In this document: positions 18,115 to 26,351 of the stretch, piece by piece
How positions within the stretch are numbered: position 1 is the stretch's first letter
Layout of the letters: every line of letters begins with the position of its first letter
Assembly: GCF_002960625.1 (NCBI RefSeq)
Contig: NZ_POJH01000017.1
Coordinates: 87,299 to 151,298 of the forward strand
DNA length: 64,000 bases
Direction: 5' to 3'
Source of the DNA: Streptococcus suis
Lineage (GTDB): Bacteria; Bacillota; Bacilli; Lactobacillales; Streptococcaceae
Notes under the pieces: generated by a model
What the model was told of the DNA's origin: nothing
Database searches by the model: none
Seen by the model: the letters and a program-made list of their open reading frames with translations, nothing else
Position numbers and translations under genes: made by a program

Positions 18115-18336
18115 ATGAGTACAGTAACTATTCGATTAAACAAAGAGGAAGAAGTATTTTTCAAGAGCTATGCTCAATTGACTGGTCAAAGTCTTTCAAG
18201 TTTATTTAAGAAGGCGCTTGAGCGTGATATTGAGGATGAGTATGATTTGAATATTTACCGTCAAGCCTACGAGGAGTACCAGAAAGATCCTGAAACCATC
18301 AGTCATGCTGATTTCAAGAAGGAACTTGGTCTGTAA
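18115..18336 (+). CDS. relB: RelB/DinJ-type antitoxin
   Basis: A 73-aa antitoxin. N-terminal ribbon-helix-helix (STVTIRLNKEEEVFFKSYAQ, then SLSSLFKKALERD) binds DNA; the acidic C-terminus (EEYQKDPETISHADFKKEL) should wrap the toxin. The frame is open further upstream, but GCGAGG is best placed for the second of two adjacent ATGs (18112/18115). A perfect palindrome lies over its promoter. The toxin gene follows with a 1-bp gap. Confidence 0.88.
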   Translation: MSTVTIRLNKEEEVFFKSYAQLTGQSLSSLFKKALERDIEDEYDLNIYRQAYEEYQKDPETISHADFKKELGL

Positions 18337-18337
18337 T

Positions 18338-18598
18338 ATGTTCCATGTAGAGTATTCTAAGAAGGCACAGAAGCAAATCAGAAAATTGGATAAGCCAATC
18401 CAAAGATTATTATTTGCATGGGTGGATAAACACCTAGATGGTACAGTTAATCCGAGGTTGCATGGCAAGGGATTGACAGGGGACCATGCCAATGAGTGGC
18501 GTTATCGTATCGGTGATTATCGATTGATTTGCGATATTCAGGATGATAGGATGGTTATTCTGGCACTTGAATTTGGTCATCGTAGAGATATTTACTAA
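18338..18598 (+). CDS. relE: RelE-family mRNA interferase toxin
   Basis: An 86-aa RelE/ParE-fold toxin: VEYSKKAQKQIRKLDKPIQ helix, the basic HGKGLTGDHANEWRYRIGDYRLICDI sheet region and C-terminal EFGHRRDIY. The conserved Arg and Tyr/His residues expected in RelE-type ribosome-dependent RNases (RYRIGDYR, HRRDIY) are present. The frame could begin at 18305, but the ATG at 18338, one base after the relB stop, gives the family N-terminus. Terminator at 18620-18642. Confidence 0.9.
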   Translation: MFHVEYSKKAQKQIRKLDKPIQRLLFAWVDKHLDGTVNPRLHGKGLTGDHANEWRYRIGDYRLICDIQDDRMVILALEFGHRRDIY

Positions 18599-18619
18599 TA
18601 GCTGTTAATATGAAGTAGA

Positions 18620-18642
18620 ACGATCCGAAAGGGTCGTTTTTT
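18620..18642 (+). terminator. Terminator after relBE
   Basis: ACGATCC-GAAA-GGGTCGT followed by T5. Confidence 0.88.
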
Positions 18643-18648
18643 AGTACA

Positions 18649-18681
18649 TAAAAAAACTGACCGAAAATTTTTCAGTCAGTT
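18649..18681 (-). terminator. Terminator of the Rgg-type gene
   Basis: On the minus strand AACTGAC...GTCAGTT is followed by seven T; the stem includes the stop codon of the regulator gene. Confidence 0.8.
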
Positions 18682-19520
18682 TGGTGTTGTTTGATTAGGG
18701 ACTTGATGCTAGTCAAGATATGTTGCTCGTCCGTCAGTTCCAAGATTTGTAGCCCTTTGTCAATTAGTTCCTGTTTATTTTCAGCAAGTCCGAGATAGAC
18801 ATAGGCACGGGCTAGTTGGTCATAGCGTTTTTCTTGTTTGGCTAGTTCCATGAGTTTGGTGGCAAAAAAACGGGCTTTTTCTTTCTTTTTCCAATCTAGG
18901 AAATAATAGCTTAGAAATTGGTATTGAGAAAGAATGGACGGTTTAATTCGCTTAAAATCATGATATTTTTCAAGACGCTTCAAAAGCAAGTCACAAGTTT
19001 TTTCTACTGTGTCAACAGGTAGGGTATGAAGAAGGCTACCAACTATAATAATGTCGTTGTAGTACCAATTTTCGTTGTCAATAATTTGTGACCACAAGTA
19101 TTGGGCAGGTTTGTGATGAGATGTCTCTAGAACTGTATTTGTTCTAGCGGATACAATAGTTTCCAGAATAAGGCATCTTCTATGTACGGGAATGTCATCG
19201 TGTTCTTTACTCAAGTGCTCATGACAACGTTTGATGAGGTCTACCATTTTTTGAGTTGTAGGTGTTCTTAAGTTATCAATATCATAGAGTAATTGTTGGC
19301 GTTGGCTGGGCTGATAGTAGTTACAGAGGTATTCAAATTCCTCGAAGGTCATATCCACTTGCTTGAGCAAGAAACGCATGAGTTCGTAGCTGGGAATAGT
19401 TTGATTTTTCTCGAAACGAACCAAGGTCGTCCGATTGATATATTTCCCACAAATCTGCTCCTGGCTCAAATGTTTGCTTTTTCGAATTTCTCTGTAAACA
19501 CTTCCGTAATCCCACCGCAT
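18672..19520 (-). CDS. Rgg/GadR/MutR-family transcriptional regulator
   Basis: 282 aa, the typical Rgg length. N-terminal helix-turn-helix at residues 6-60 (VYREIRKSKHLSQEQICGKYINRTTLVRFEKNQ, with the arginine pattern TTLVRFE of Rgg proteins), then an all-helical TPR-like C-terminal domain that in relatives binds short peptide pheromones. Its gene points away from a group of very small genes beginning at 19638, the usual place for a pheromone gene and for Rgg targets. No classical hydrophobic SHP is seen. The ligand is therefore open. Confidence 0.85.
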   Translation of the reverse strand: MRWDYGSVYREIRKSKHLSQEQICGKYINRTTLVRFEKNQTIPSYELMRFLLKQVDMTFEEFEYLCNYYQPSQRQQLLYDIDNLRTPTTQKMVDLIKRCHEHLSKEHDDIPVHRRCLILETIVSARTNTVLETSHHKPAQYLWSQIIDNENWYYNDIIIVGSLLHTLPVDTVEKTCDLLLKRLEKYHDFKRIKPSILSQYQFLSYYFLDWKKKEKARFFATKLMELAKQEKRYDQLARAYVYLGLAENKQELIDKGLQILELTDEQHILTSIKSLIKQHQTD

Positions 19521-19637
19521 AACAATATCCTTTCATCAAATTGTGATTATATGCAACAAAAATAAGAAATTTTACAAAGATAGTATACCATAAAAGCGTA
19601 AGGAATGCACAATCTTGTATCAGGTAGAAAGGAGAAA

Positions 19638-19697
19638 ATGAAAACGGCAGATGTTCTTGATAAGAATGGATGCATTCGACAATCTATTTTTAGTTAG
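19638..19697 (+). CDS. Short peptide gene (19 aa) opposite the Rgg gene
   Basis: ATG-started frame MKTADVLDKNGCIRQSIFS with a strong ribosome site (AAAGGAG, 4-8 bases before) and a second AAAGGAG immediately after its TAG, serving the next gene. One cysteine, hydrophilic, no signal peptide or double-glycine site. It could be a peptide signal, a precursor peptide or a translational leader; I recognise no family. The call rests on the ribosome site, the spacing and the position. Confidence 0.5.
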   Translation: MKTADVLDKNGCIRQSIFS

Positions 19698-19712
19698 AAA
19701 GGAGAAGAACAA

Positions 19713-19844
19713 GTGAAAAGATATTTTTCAATTACTGCAATTATTCTAATTGCAATATGGGTAAGTATATCGACCTTAAGATTATTTTCTCATGAGGAAA
19801 GAGACATTTATGAAACACAACCTATAATTAACCAGTTAGCTTAG
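19713..19844 (+). CDS. Small membrane-anchored peptide (43 aa)
   Basis: GTG-started frame, AAGGAG eight bases upstream. One N-terminal transmembrane or signal-like helix (KRYFSITAIILIAIWVSIS) and a polar tail SHEERDIYETQPIINQLA. Sits between the 19-aa gene and the 71-aa membrane protein with short gaps, so the four rightward genes 19638-20688 look like one transcript. Not recognised. The short exported C-terminus would suit a processed signal peptide (speculative). Confidence 0.55.
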   Translation: MKRYFSITAIILIAIWVSISTLRLFSHEERDIYETQPIINQLA

Positions 19845-19879
19845 GTGACGATAGATTATTTAATTGGGGGAGGATTATG

Positions 19880-20095
19880 ATGAGAGAGATTGATTCTAAT
19901 ACCTTGTTTTTAAGTGGTATTATTGTTCTTTGTTTCAGTTTTTTATTATTCCATATCAATCCTTATCAAATCGTTGATACAGATTTTTGGTTGTGGATAC
20001 AGACTTTTTTATATACATTAGTATGGCGACCTATGGGGACGATTGGAATGATTGTTGGTACAACTCTTCTTTATAAAGCTATAAAAAGAAACTAA
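19880..20095 (+). CDS. Small two-to-three-helix membrane protein (71 aa)
   Basis: Hydrophobic segments at about residues 8-26 (NTLFLSGIIVLCFSFLLF), 38-50 and 53-66 (MGTIGMIVGTTLLYKA), basic end KRN. GGGGGAGG gives a better distance to the ATG at 19880 than to the one at 19877. No family recognised. Position between tiny peptide genes and a secreted protein suggests a membrane partner (immunity or transport) in an Rgg-controlled unit; this is inference. Confidence 0.6.
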   Translation: MREIDSNTLFLSGIIVLCFSFLLFHINPYQIVDTDFWLWIQTFLYTLVWRPMGTIGMIVGTTLLYKAIKRN

Positions 20096-20121
20096 TTTCA
20101 TTTTGGGAAAGTGAGAATATT

Positions 20122-20688
20122 ATGAAACAGTTGAAATTGTTAATTTTATTGATGCTAAGTTTAATTTGTTTGGTCGGGGTAGATTCAGCAAAGGCAGAAA
20201 CTATTCCAGGCACTAATTTGGAAATTATTTCTAAATTAGTGGTGAAAGATGTGTCATCAGGAACTTACTATCAATTTGAAACTTTAGAGGGAAGAAATAT
20301 ATTTGTTGAGTCCAATACCAAATATAAATCCCGTTCGAATGGAGTGCGTGCAACCCGAAGGATATTTTCTCATTCTTATCGTGATTCGGGGACCTCATCT
20401 GCTATCTCTACGACAGCTTATGGTGGTCGTGCAGGTGCTAGTCTAACAGTATCGGCAGGTGCAGGTTTTACCCACCCCAAATATGGTCTTGGTTTATCAT
20501 TAGGGATTTCTGCGACACATAATGTACCACCGTATACCTACGGATACATTATCTTGAAGTCTACTTTTACTGTTAATGTCTATAGATTAGAAGTGCAATA
20601 TTATGGTTCCAACAGATGGCATTCAGCCGGTCGAGTTCATACTTTTAGTAATATCCGAACATGGAGTGAGCTAAGAACTTGGAAATAA
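20122..20688 (+). CDS. Secreted protein of unknown function (188 aa)
   Basis: Clear Sec signal peptide (KQLKLLILLMLSLICLVGVDSAKA, cleavage likely after residue 25). The mature part has a basic stretch (KYKSRSNGVRATRRIF), then a long Gly/Ala/Ser/Thr-rich alternating segment at about 95-135 (TAYGGRAGASLTVSAGAGF, YGLGLSLGISATH) that looks like amphipathic beta hairpins, and an aromatic C-terminus with WHSAGRVHTF and IRTWSELRTW. I recognise no family. The glycine-rich hairpins recall membrane-inserting beta toxins, but this is only pattern resemblance. Followed by its own terminator. Confidence 0.6.
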   Translation: MKQLKLLILLMLSLICLVGVDSAKAETIPGTNLEIISKLVVKDVSSGTYYQFETLEGRNIFVESNTKYKSRSNGVRATRRIFSHSYRDSGTSSAISTTAYGGRAGASLTVSAGAGFTHPKYGLGLSLGISATHNVPPYTYGYIILKSTFTVNVYRLEVQYYGSNRWHSAGRVHTFSNIRTWSELRTWK

Positions 20689-20692
20689 AGTA

Positions 20693-20715
20693 GCGACCCG
20701 AAAGGGTCGTTTTTT
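20693..20715 (+). terminator. Terminator after the secreted-protein gene
   Basis: GCGACCC-GAAA-GGGTCGT then T6. Confidence 0.88.
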
Positions 20716-20808
20716 GGTATCTTTACATTATTTTTATTGCTTCTTAGCCCCTTGTTTGATATTATTATATTAAACAAAACCTGCCATTTCCCCAAGAAAG
20801 GAGTTTCT

Positions 20809-21693
20809 ATGCTGAAAGTAGTCGATATCTGTAAGCGATACGGTGCCCATCAGGTCTTGTCCTATGTGTCCTTTGAGTTGCAAGCTGGGGACTTGGTGGC
20901 CCTAGTAGGTCCCAATGGTGTGGGAAAATCCACCCTCCTAAATATCATCAGCAATACAGAAACCGCTGACCGTGGGTCGGTAACTATCCATGGTCGGCCC
21001 AATAGTGACCGAGCGATTTTTCAGGATATGTCTGTCATGTTGGATGCCCAAGCACTTTATCCACAGTTGACGGGTTATGACCATCTGACCTATGTGGCTG
21101 CCACCCACAAGCTGGGGAAAAAGGAAGTGGATGCGTTGGTGGAAGAATTGGGGATGGGCTACTATGTCAAAAAGCGGGTGGCTGGTTATTCCATGGGTAT
21201 GAAGCAGAAGTTGATCTTTGCCATGGCTGTCCTTCCCAAGCCCAAGCTCCTGTTGCTGGATGAACCCCATATCGGCTTGGACCCGACCAATATCATCCAG
21301 CAGCGGGAATTTCTTCTAAACCTACAGGCAGAAGGGGTTGCCATTTTGCTTTCTTCCCACCATCTGTCGGAAATTGAGAAGCTGACCAATCAGGTTTATT
21401 TTCTCAAGGCCAGCAAGTTGATTGCCACAGAAGTGGAGTTGACGGCGGATTATGATTACCATCTTGTTGTGGAAAACTCCAAACAGGTTCAGGAATTTTT
21501 ACGGGATTATCCGCAACTCTTGTGGAAAAAGGCAGGGCAGGGGTTGGTGGAAATCTTCTTGCCCGAGCGAGATTTACTGGATTGTTTGGATCGTATTCCC
21601 ATCCAGCAGGTGGCTGGCCTTACAAAAGCCAGCGACTATATGGAGTCTCTCTACCGTGATCTCTATGTGGAGGAAGGTGGTGAGGGGACATGA
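20809..21693 (+). CDS. ABC transporter ATP-binding protein
   Basis: 294-aa ATPase: Walker A GPNGVGKST (about residues 38-46), signature YSMGMKQKL (about 128), Walker B LLLLDEPHIGLD (about 146-157), switch His in SSHHLSE. Closest in pattern to ABC-2 type exporters of the antibiotic/lantibiotic-immunity kind. Start ATG at 20809 follows AAAGGAG; the frame upstream (from 20737) has no ribosome site. Overlaps the permease gene as ATGA, so the two form a transporter. The preceding terminator separates it from the Rgg-side genes. Confidence 0.92.
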   Translation: MLKVVDICKRYGAHQVLSYVSFELQAGDLVALVGPNGVGKSTLLNIISNTETADRGSVTIHGRPNSDRAIFQDMSVMLDAQALYPQLTGYDHLTYVAATHKLGKKEVDALVEELGMGYYVKKRVAGYSMGMKQKLIFAMAVLPKPKLLLLDEPHIGLDPTNIIQQREFLLNLQAEGVAILLSSHHLSEIEKLTNQVYFLKASKLIATEVELTADYDYHLVVENSKQVQEFLRDYPQLLWKKAGQGLVEIFLPERDLLDCLDRIPIQQVAGLTKASDYMESLYRDLYVEEGGEGT

Positions 21694-24032
21694 GGCTGAA
21701 CTTTGAAATCAAGAAAATTCTCTGGTCGCCTCTCTACTGCTTGCTTGTGCTGGGTTTTCTGGGTCTGGTCTACCTTCCCATCTCACAACGTCAAGCCCAC
21801 CAAGCGGCCTATGTGGAAACCTATAAAGAAGAACTGAGTGAATTGGCTAGTGTCTTGGCAGATATAAAAATTGAGGAGGGGTCAGAAGAAGCACCACGGA
21901 TGGTGGGCTTGAAATCCGATATTGAAAGTGTCAGTCAGGCCTTGGATGAGGGGAAGTTTGAAGCTATCCCCAACTACCGCAAACTCATGTATCAGGACCT
22001 AGATTATTTTATCGGTCAGTATCGGAAAAACTTTCAAACTCGGAATTCCTTGACGCAAACGGAAGTCGAACGTTTGGCCAGATGGAATGACTGGTTACTT
22101 GCCTACCAATTGCCTGATGGTCCTGAAAATCAAGCCTGGTCAACGGGCCGTATTGTTCAAGCCTACTTAGAAAGTTTGTTTGGTTTTCTTCCTGTATTTT
22201 TGGTGCTTGGTTTTCTACTTGCCAATCAACTGTCGGAAAAGACACTGGCTCATCAAGTTTGGCAGTTGCGGCAATGGGATAGTCTGAGTTTGCAGGGGGT
22301 CAGGCGTTTGGCTGCTTCCTTGCTTTCGCTTCTGCTGGCTGTGGGAACAGGCTTGCTCTTTATCCTGGTCTATGATGGGCTGACAGGTCAGTTGGCTGTA
22401 TCTAGTTTTCAAGCTCCTCTTGAGATTTTGGGTCAGAGTCAGTTGATAGGTTCTGGGCTTTACGGGCTTATCTTGCTTGGTTTTTGGCTGGTCTTGCTTC
22501 TAGCTGTTCGCTTACTTTTTGGGTTTTTGGACCACTTGTTAGCCAGTCGGTTGATTTTTGTGGTGACGGGCTTACTGTTAGCTCTGGGGCTTTCCTATCA
22601 GGCAGGTGCAGTAGCTGGTTGGTCAGGTCAAATTCTGCCCTTGCTTGCCTTTCCGAGTTTTTTAGACACAGCTGCATTTTCACAGGTCTTTGTAGCGGTG
22701 GATGTCTTGCTCCTGCTGACCATTGGGCTTTTCATTACTTATTATCTACTGACAGAGAAGAAAAGGCTGGTCCTGACCGTGGGGCATCAGAAGGAATTGC
22801 AAACAGGGCATTTGGACAAGGTTTGGTCTTTTGATGTTCTCATCCTTAGTCGGCTCAACTCTTGGAAAGGGCTCGTCTTGGGTAACTTGCTCCTAGCTCT
22901 GCTATTTTCCCTACTGACGGGACTAGAAAAGCAAGAGGTTGCCCAGGAGGAGAGGGCTTCGATGGAGTTGGTTGCCCAGTCCTATGAGCAGGATGGGGTC
23001 TATGTGGAGAGTTTGCAGTCGGAAATCAACCGTCTGAGGCAGTTGGTCAAAGAGGACGCGAGCTATCAGGAGGAGTTGGAGTGGAGAGTGGAGCTTTTAC
23101 AGGAATACCATATCTATAAAGATCTCTATGTCAAGCAATGGCAGCTATATCAGGAAAAACCTCAGGATCTGCCGGCTAGTCACCTTGCTATGCTGGAGGC
23201 AGAGCAGGTCTATCTATGGGCTAGAGAGGAGAAGGCTTTTGCCAATGGTGATATTGGGGCCAGCCAGACGGTGGATAATCTTCGCCGTTACCAGACCCAC
23301 AATCAGGTCAGTCAGTATTACTGGCAGCAGCTGATGGAGGCTGGGGTGCCTGCGACCAAGCGGGGCAAGGATGTCGTTTTGACCAGCTTGGAAAATCGTT
23401 TTGATACCAATGATGCCTTGGTTCCAGTAGACGATCCTTCTTGGGACCGCTCCAGAGATCTGTCAGGTATTGGAAGTCTGCGCTCTCTCTTTGATGGTCC
23501 AGCCTATTTGTTGGTACTTTTGCTGGCGGTTTGGCTTGGCAGTAGGGGTAAGGCGGTGGAGGTTGCAGGGAAAAACTGGCGTCTCTATCAGACCCAGCCT
23601 GTGGATTTGCACAAGGTTCTAGTCACCAAGTGGTTGCTGGGACTGGGCCAGGCTCTTTGTTTTACAATGCTCTTTCTAGCTAGTCTTTTCCTAGTCAATA
23701 GTCTGATCGGAGGAATTGGTTATCTGGAAGATGGCCTTATCTTGCTTTCCCATTCGGAGAGGGGGATTTTTCTTGAACTCCTGAGGGGACAAGAACTCTG
23801 GGTCTGGTTCCTTCCAAATGCCCCTTATCTCTTGTGGATGGTGCTTGGCTTGCTGGTATTGGAAATTGTGCTAGTCAGTCTCAATCATCTTTTGCAGGTT
23901 CGGTTTTCAAATCGCTTGGTTGTCTTCATCCTGCTAGCTGGCTCACTGGCTCTACTGGACTACCTCCTCTTTCAAGATCTGGTATTGGATGGGCAGGAAA
24001 TCTTTAGGCAGTTAGCTCTGCTATGTTTATAA
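21690..24032 (+). CDS. ABC transporter permease (780 aa)
   Basis: Large membrane partner of the ATPase. It looks like two fused permease halves: an N-terminal helix (about 10-28), an extracytoplasmic stretch to about 155, a bundle of six or so helices (155-360), a second helix at about 394-410 followed by another long polar stretch to about 600, and a final helix bundle to the end. The same order helix-soluble-bundle occurs twice, which suggests internal duplication. Substrate unknown. Leucine- and glutamine-rich, no motif that names a family. Confidence 0.82.
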   Translation: MRLNFEIKKILWSPLYCLLVLGFLGLVYLPISQRQAHQAAYVETYKEELSELASVLADIKIEEGSEEAPRMVGLKSDIESVSQALDEGKFEAIPNYRKLMYQDLDYFIGQYRKNFQTRNSLTQTEVERLARWNDWLLAYQLPDGPENQAWSTGRIVQAYLESLFGFLPVFLVLGFLLANQLSEKTLAHQVWQLRQWDSLSLQGVRRLAASLLSLLLAVGTGLLFILVYDGLTGQLAVSSFQAPLEILGQSQLIGSGLYGLILLGFWLVLLLAVRLLFGFLDHLLASRLIFVVTGLLLALGLSYQAGAVAGWSGQILPLLAFPSFLDTAAFSQVFVAVDVLLLLTIGLFITYYLLTEKKRLVLTVGHQKELQTGHLDKVWSFDVLILSRLNSWKGLVLGNLLLALLFSLLTGLEKQEVAQEERASMELVAQSYEQDGVYVESLQSEINRLRQLVKEDASYQEELEWRVELLQEYHIYKDLYVKQWQLYQEKPQDLPASHLAMLEAEQVYLWAREEKAFANGDIGASQTVDNLRRYQTHNQVSQYYWQQLMEAGVPATKRGKDVVLTSLENRFDTNDALVPVDDPSWDRSRDLSGIGSLRSLFDGPAYLLVLLLAVWLGSRGKAVEVAGKNWRLYQTQPVDLHKVLVTKWLLGLGQALCFTMLFLASLFLVNSLIGGIGYLEDGLILLSHSERGIFLELLRGQELWVWFLPNAPYLLWMVLGLLVLEIVLVSLNHLLQVRFSNRLVVFILLAGSLALLDYLLFQDLVLDGQEIFRQLALLCL

Positions 24033-24072
24033 AAGGGAGGCTGAGTGAGCAGGGGCATGTAAATATAGAGTT

Positions 24073-24374
24073 ATACTCTTCGAAAATCAAAAATATCTGT
24101 TGTCAACTTGACTAGATGAGTGGGAGTGGGAAAGAACTCGACCAGTCTGAAAAGAGTTCGTCTTCCCACCCCCGCATAGTTGATTAGGTCAGATTTGGAG
24201 TGTGAAACACGAACAAATCTGCCAATCAACCACTGCGCTGAGATGTTGACACGAACTCTGAGAAGAGAGGCTGGACTTTTTGCTCAGCCTCAGCCTGCTC
24301 CCTTGAAACAGGAGAGGAGCGGAGTTCTATCTTCGGCTTCGTTTTCTAGGCTACTTTTGATTTCCATTGAGTAT
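24073..24374. repeat. Composite RUP-like element carrying repeat R-B
   Basis: Ends ATACTCTTCGAAAATCAAAA and TTTTGATTTCCATTGAGTAT are inverted and fit pneumococcal RUP termini as I recall them. The 302-bp interior contains R-B (24118-24291, inverted relative to 10887-11063) and a module shared with 9439-9500. Apparently one mobile repeat captured another. No gene in 24033-24464. Confidence 0.72.
24118..24291 (-). repeat. Intergenic repeat R-B, copy 2
   Basis: Reverse-complement copy of 10887-11063 with scattered changes. Confidence 0.75.
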
Positions 24375-24385
24375 TAGAAACATAT

Positions 24386-24424
24386 GAAAAATACCGACCT
24401 TTCCTTCGGGGATCGGGTCGGTAT
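24386..24424 (-). terminator. Terminator of the def/secreted-protein operon
   Basis: ATACCGACC pairs with GGTCGGTAT; on the minus strand the stem is followed by TTTTTC. Confidence 0.85.
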
Positions 24425-24464
24425 CTTTGTGTTATGGGTTCGTGCTGCTTAGCAGAAGAAGTTC

Positions 24465-25574
24465 TTAGTTGATAATGGCTAACATTTCCCATTTTGGATA
24501 AGATTTGGCATCGTGAGGGTTTGTGCCTCTCTCGATTTCCATGTAGTCTGGAACCTGGTCGCCATCCGTGTCTTGCTTGATAAAGAGGCGGATATTTTGT
24601 TCCTCAATAATTGTCCCGTCCTGCTTGTAGGCCTTGTAAATGCCATTGCTGCCAAGTACGATTTTTACAGGGCGGCCGGATGATGACATGTTATAGTTTA
24701 GGACGTTTTCGATCATTTCTCTTTCAAATTCAGTGATGCGATTGATGTTGCGGACGGTGAAGAAAGAAGAGTAGTTTTTAGGAAGAGTAGTTCCTGCAGT
24801 AATGGTTCCCGCAGGATATTCAATCGCAAAGCCGTTTAACATAACAGGTGCTTGATTGACTGGAGCTTCGGCTACAGGTGATTCAGTTACAGGAGCTTCT
24901 GTAACAGGAGCCTTAGCTGCTTGTGAGAAGTTGACAGTTACATTGACGATTTTTACCTGACCAGATGCAGTAGTCAAACGTACTTGGACCTTGTTGCCAG
25001 AACCGCTAGTTGGTAGGGGACTGATGACTTCTTTGGTCACGATAGAAGAGAGGTTTAGACCGCTTTTTTCAATTACTTGAACCTGGTCTAAGATTTCTTT
25101 TGCAGTCAGTGTTTGTCCAGCTGTCTTTTCAACGGTGCCAAGTACTTTTGCGTCGAGAACATGGAAGGTCATCACTGGACTGGTCTTGAAACTGGTTGCT
25201 CGCAAGCCATTTGCTGTTTTTACCACAGTACTATTGATTGCCAAGCGACGACGATAGGAACCAACACCAGAAATAGAACCTTGGATCTTGTTGGAAGAAA
25301 TAGTGAGTTGACCTAGGTTTTGGATGGTGCTATTTCCTGTTTGGATAAAGTGCGCTGATTTTAATCCATTGATACCTGAGATAGCAATAGGCTTTGTGAG
25401 GGGTGTTCCAGAAAAAACATATACTTCTGTTGGTACATTAACTGCTGAAGAGCTTGTGTTAGCATATACAGTGCTAGCATTAGTAAAAGGCAAGCCAACA
25501 GGTAGGCTTGTTAGAGCTAGTGTAGCAATGACAGTAGTCTTAGTGAGTTTTGTTAAAAGTGAATTTTTTTTCAT
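24465..25574 (-). CDS. Secreted protein with calcium-binding TSP3-like repeat
   Basis: 369 aa with a signal peptide (TTVIATLALTSLPVGLPFTNAS) ending near residue 39. A beta-rich middle part, a Pro/Ala/Val/Glu-rich linker repeating APVTEAPVTESPVAEAPV (about 220-240), and a C-terminus with DTDGDQVPDYMEIERGTNP, the DxDxDGxxD thrombospondin type 3 / dockerin-like calcium loop followed by the usual GTNP-type turn. No LPXTG, so probably released or held by other means. 29 bp after def in the same direction with its terminator behind it. Role unknown; adhesion or surface structure is a guess. Confidence 0.72.
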   Translation of the reverse strand: MKKNSLLTKLTKTTVIATLALTSLPVGLPFTNASTVYANTSSSAVNVPTEVYVFSGTPLTKPIAISGINGLKSAHFIQTGNSTIQNLGQLTISSNKIQGSISGVGSYRRRLAINSTVVKTANGLRATSFKTSPVMTFHVLDAKVLGTVEKTAGQTLTAKEILDQVQVIEKSGLNLSSIVTKEVISPLPTSGSGNKVQVRLTTASGQVKIVNVTVNFSQAAKAPVTEAPVTESPVAEAPVNQAPVMLNGFAIEYPAGTITAGTTLPKNYSSFFTVRNINRITEFEREMIENVLNYNMSSSGRPVKIVLGSNGIYKAYKQDGTIIEEQNIRLFIKQDTDGDQVPDYMEIERGTNPHDAKSYPKWEMLAIIN

Positions 25575-25603
25575 AATCTTTTTATATCCTTCTTGTTTCT
25601 TTA

Positions 25604-26218
25604 TTATTCAATCACCAACATACCTTCTTTAACGGCAAATGGGTGTTCTGGGTCAATGCGGTCGTAGAACATGACACCGTTGAGGTGGTCGATTTCGTGT
25701 TGGACCACGATGGCATTAAAGCCTTTGAGTTTGATACGGTGTTTTTCGCCGTTTTTATCCATATAGTCAACAGTCACGCGCGCGTGGCGGACAACGTAGC
25801 CTTGGACTTCACGGTCAACGGATAGGCAGCCTTCGCCCCCTCCCATAGCAGCTTCTTGGACAGAATGTGCCACGATTTTAGGGTTGTACATGACTTCTTG
25901 GAGGGAGTAGGCTTGGGCAGGTGGGTTGCCTTCCTCATCTTCTGGATTTGGGACTAAGACAGCGATGATGCGTTTGGAAACGTCAATCTGAGGTGCTGCT
26001 AGACCAACTCCGCCACGGAGTTTCATCTTCTCAGCCATGACTGGATCCTGCGAATGTTTGAGGAATTGCATCATTTTTTCGCCCAAAATAATTTCCTGAT
26101 CAGATAGGGGAAATGCAACTTCTTCGGCAACTTGGCGTAGGGTTGGGTGCCCTTCACGGATGATGTCATCCATGTCAATCAAATGGGCAGCTTTTGTCAA
26201 TCGTTCGATTACAGACAT
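25604..26218 (-). CDS. def: Peptide deformylase
   Basis: Removes the formyl group from new proteins. 204 aa, the longer type 2 enzyme of Gram-positives. All three metal motifs are present: GGVGLAAPQ (about residue 72), EGCLS (cysteine ligand, about 129) and QHEIDHLNG (two histidines plus catalytic Glu, about 173). An upstream in-frame ATG exists at 26260, but the start at 26218 ([19 protein letters not shown]) has AGGAGAAAG and is the normal streptococcal N-terminus. Confidence 0.96.
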   Translation of the reverse strand: MSVIERLTKAAHLIDMDDIIREGHPTLRQVAEEVAFPLSDQEIILGEKMMQFLKHSQDPVMAEKMKLRGGVGLAAPQIDVSKRIIAVLVPNPEDEEGNPPAQAYSLQEVMYNPKIVAHSVQEAAMGGGEGCLSVDREVQGYVVRHARVTVDYMDKNGEKHRIKLKGFNAIVVQHEIDHLNGVMFYDRIDPEHPFAVKEGMLVIE

Positions 26219-26351
26219 CTTTCTCTCCTTATTTGAGCACAGATAAAGTAATTGTACCATAAAATCTAGGAAAATAAAAGTCTAATGTTTCCTATCTATT
26301 CCCTATCAAATCTGCTATACTAGTAAAAGACGAACGTTGAAAGGGAGAAAA

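Noticed and set aside
19638..19697. 19-aa frame as a classical SHP pheromone
   Set aside because: SHPs are hydrophobic with an acidic residue near the C-terminus; this peptide is hydrophilic.
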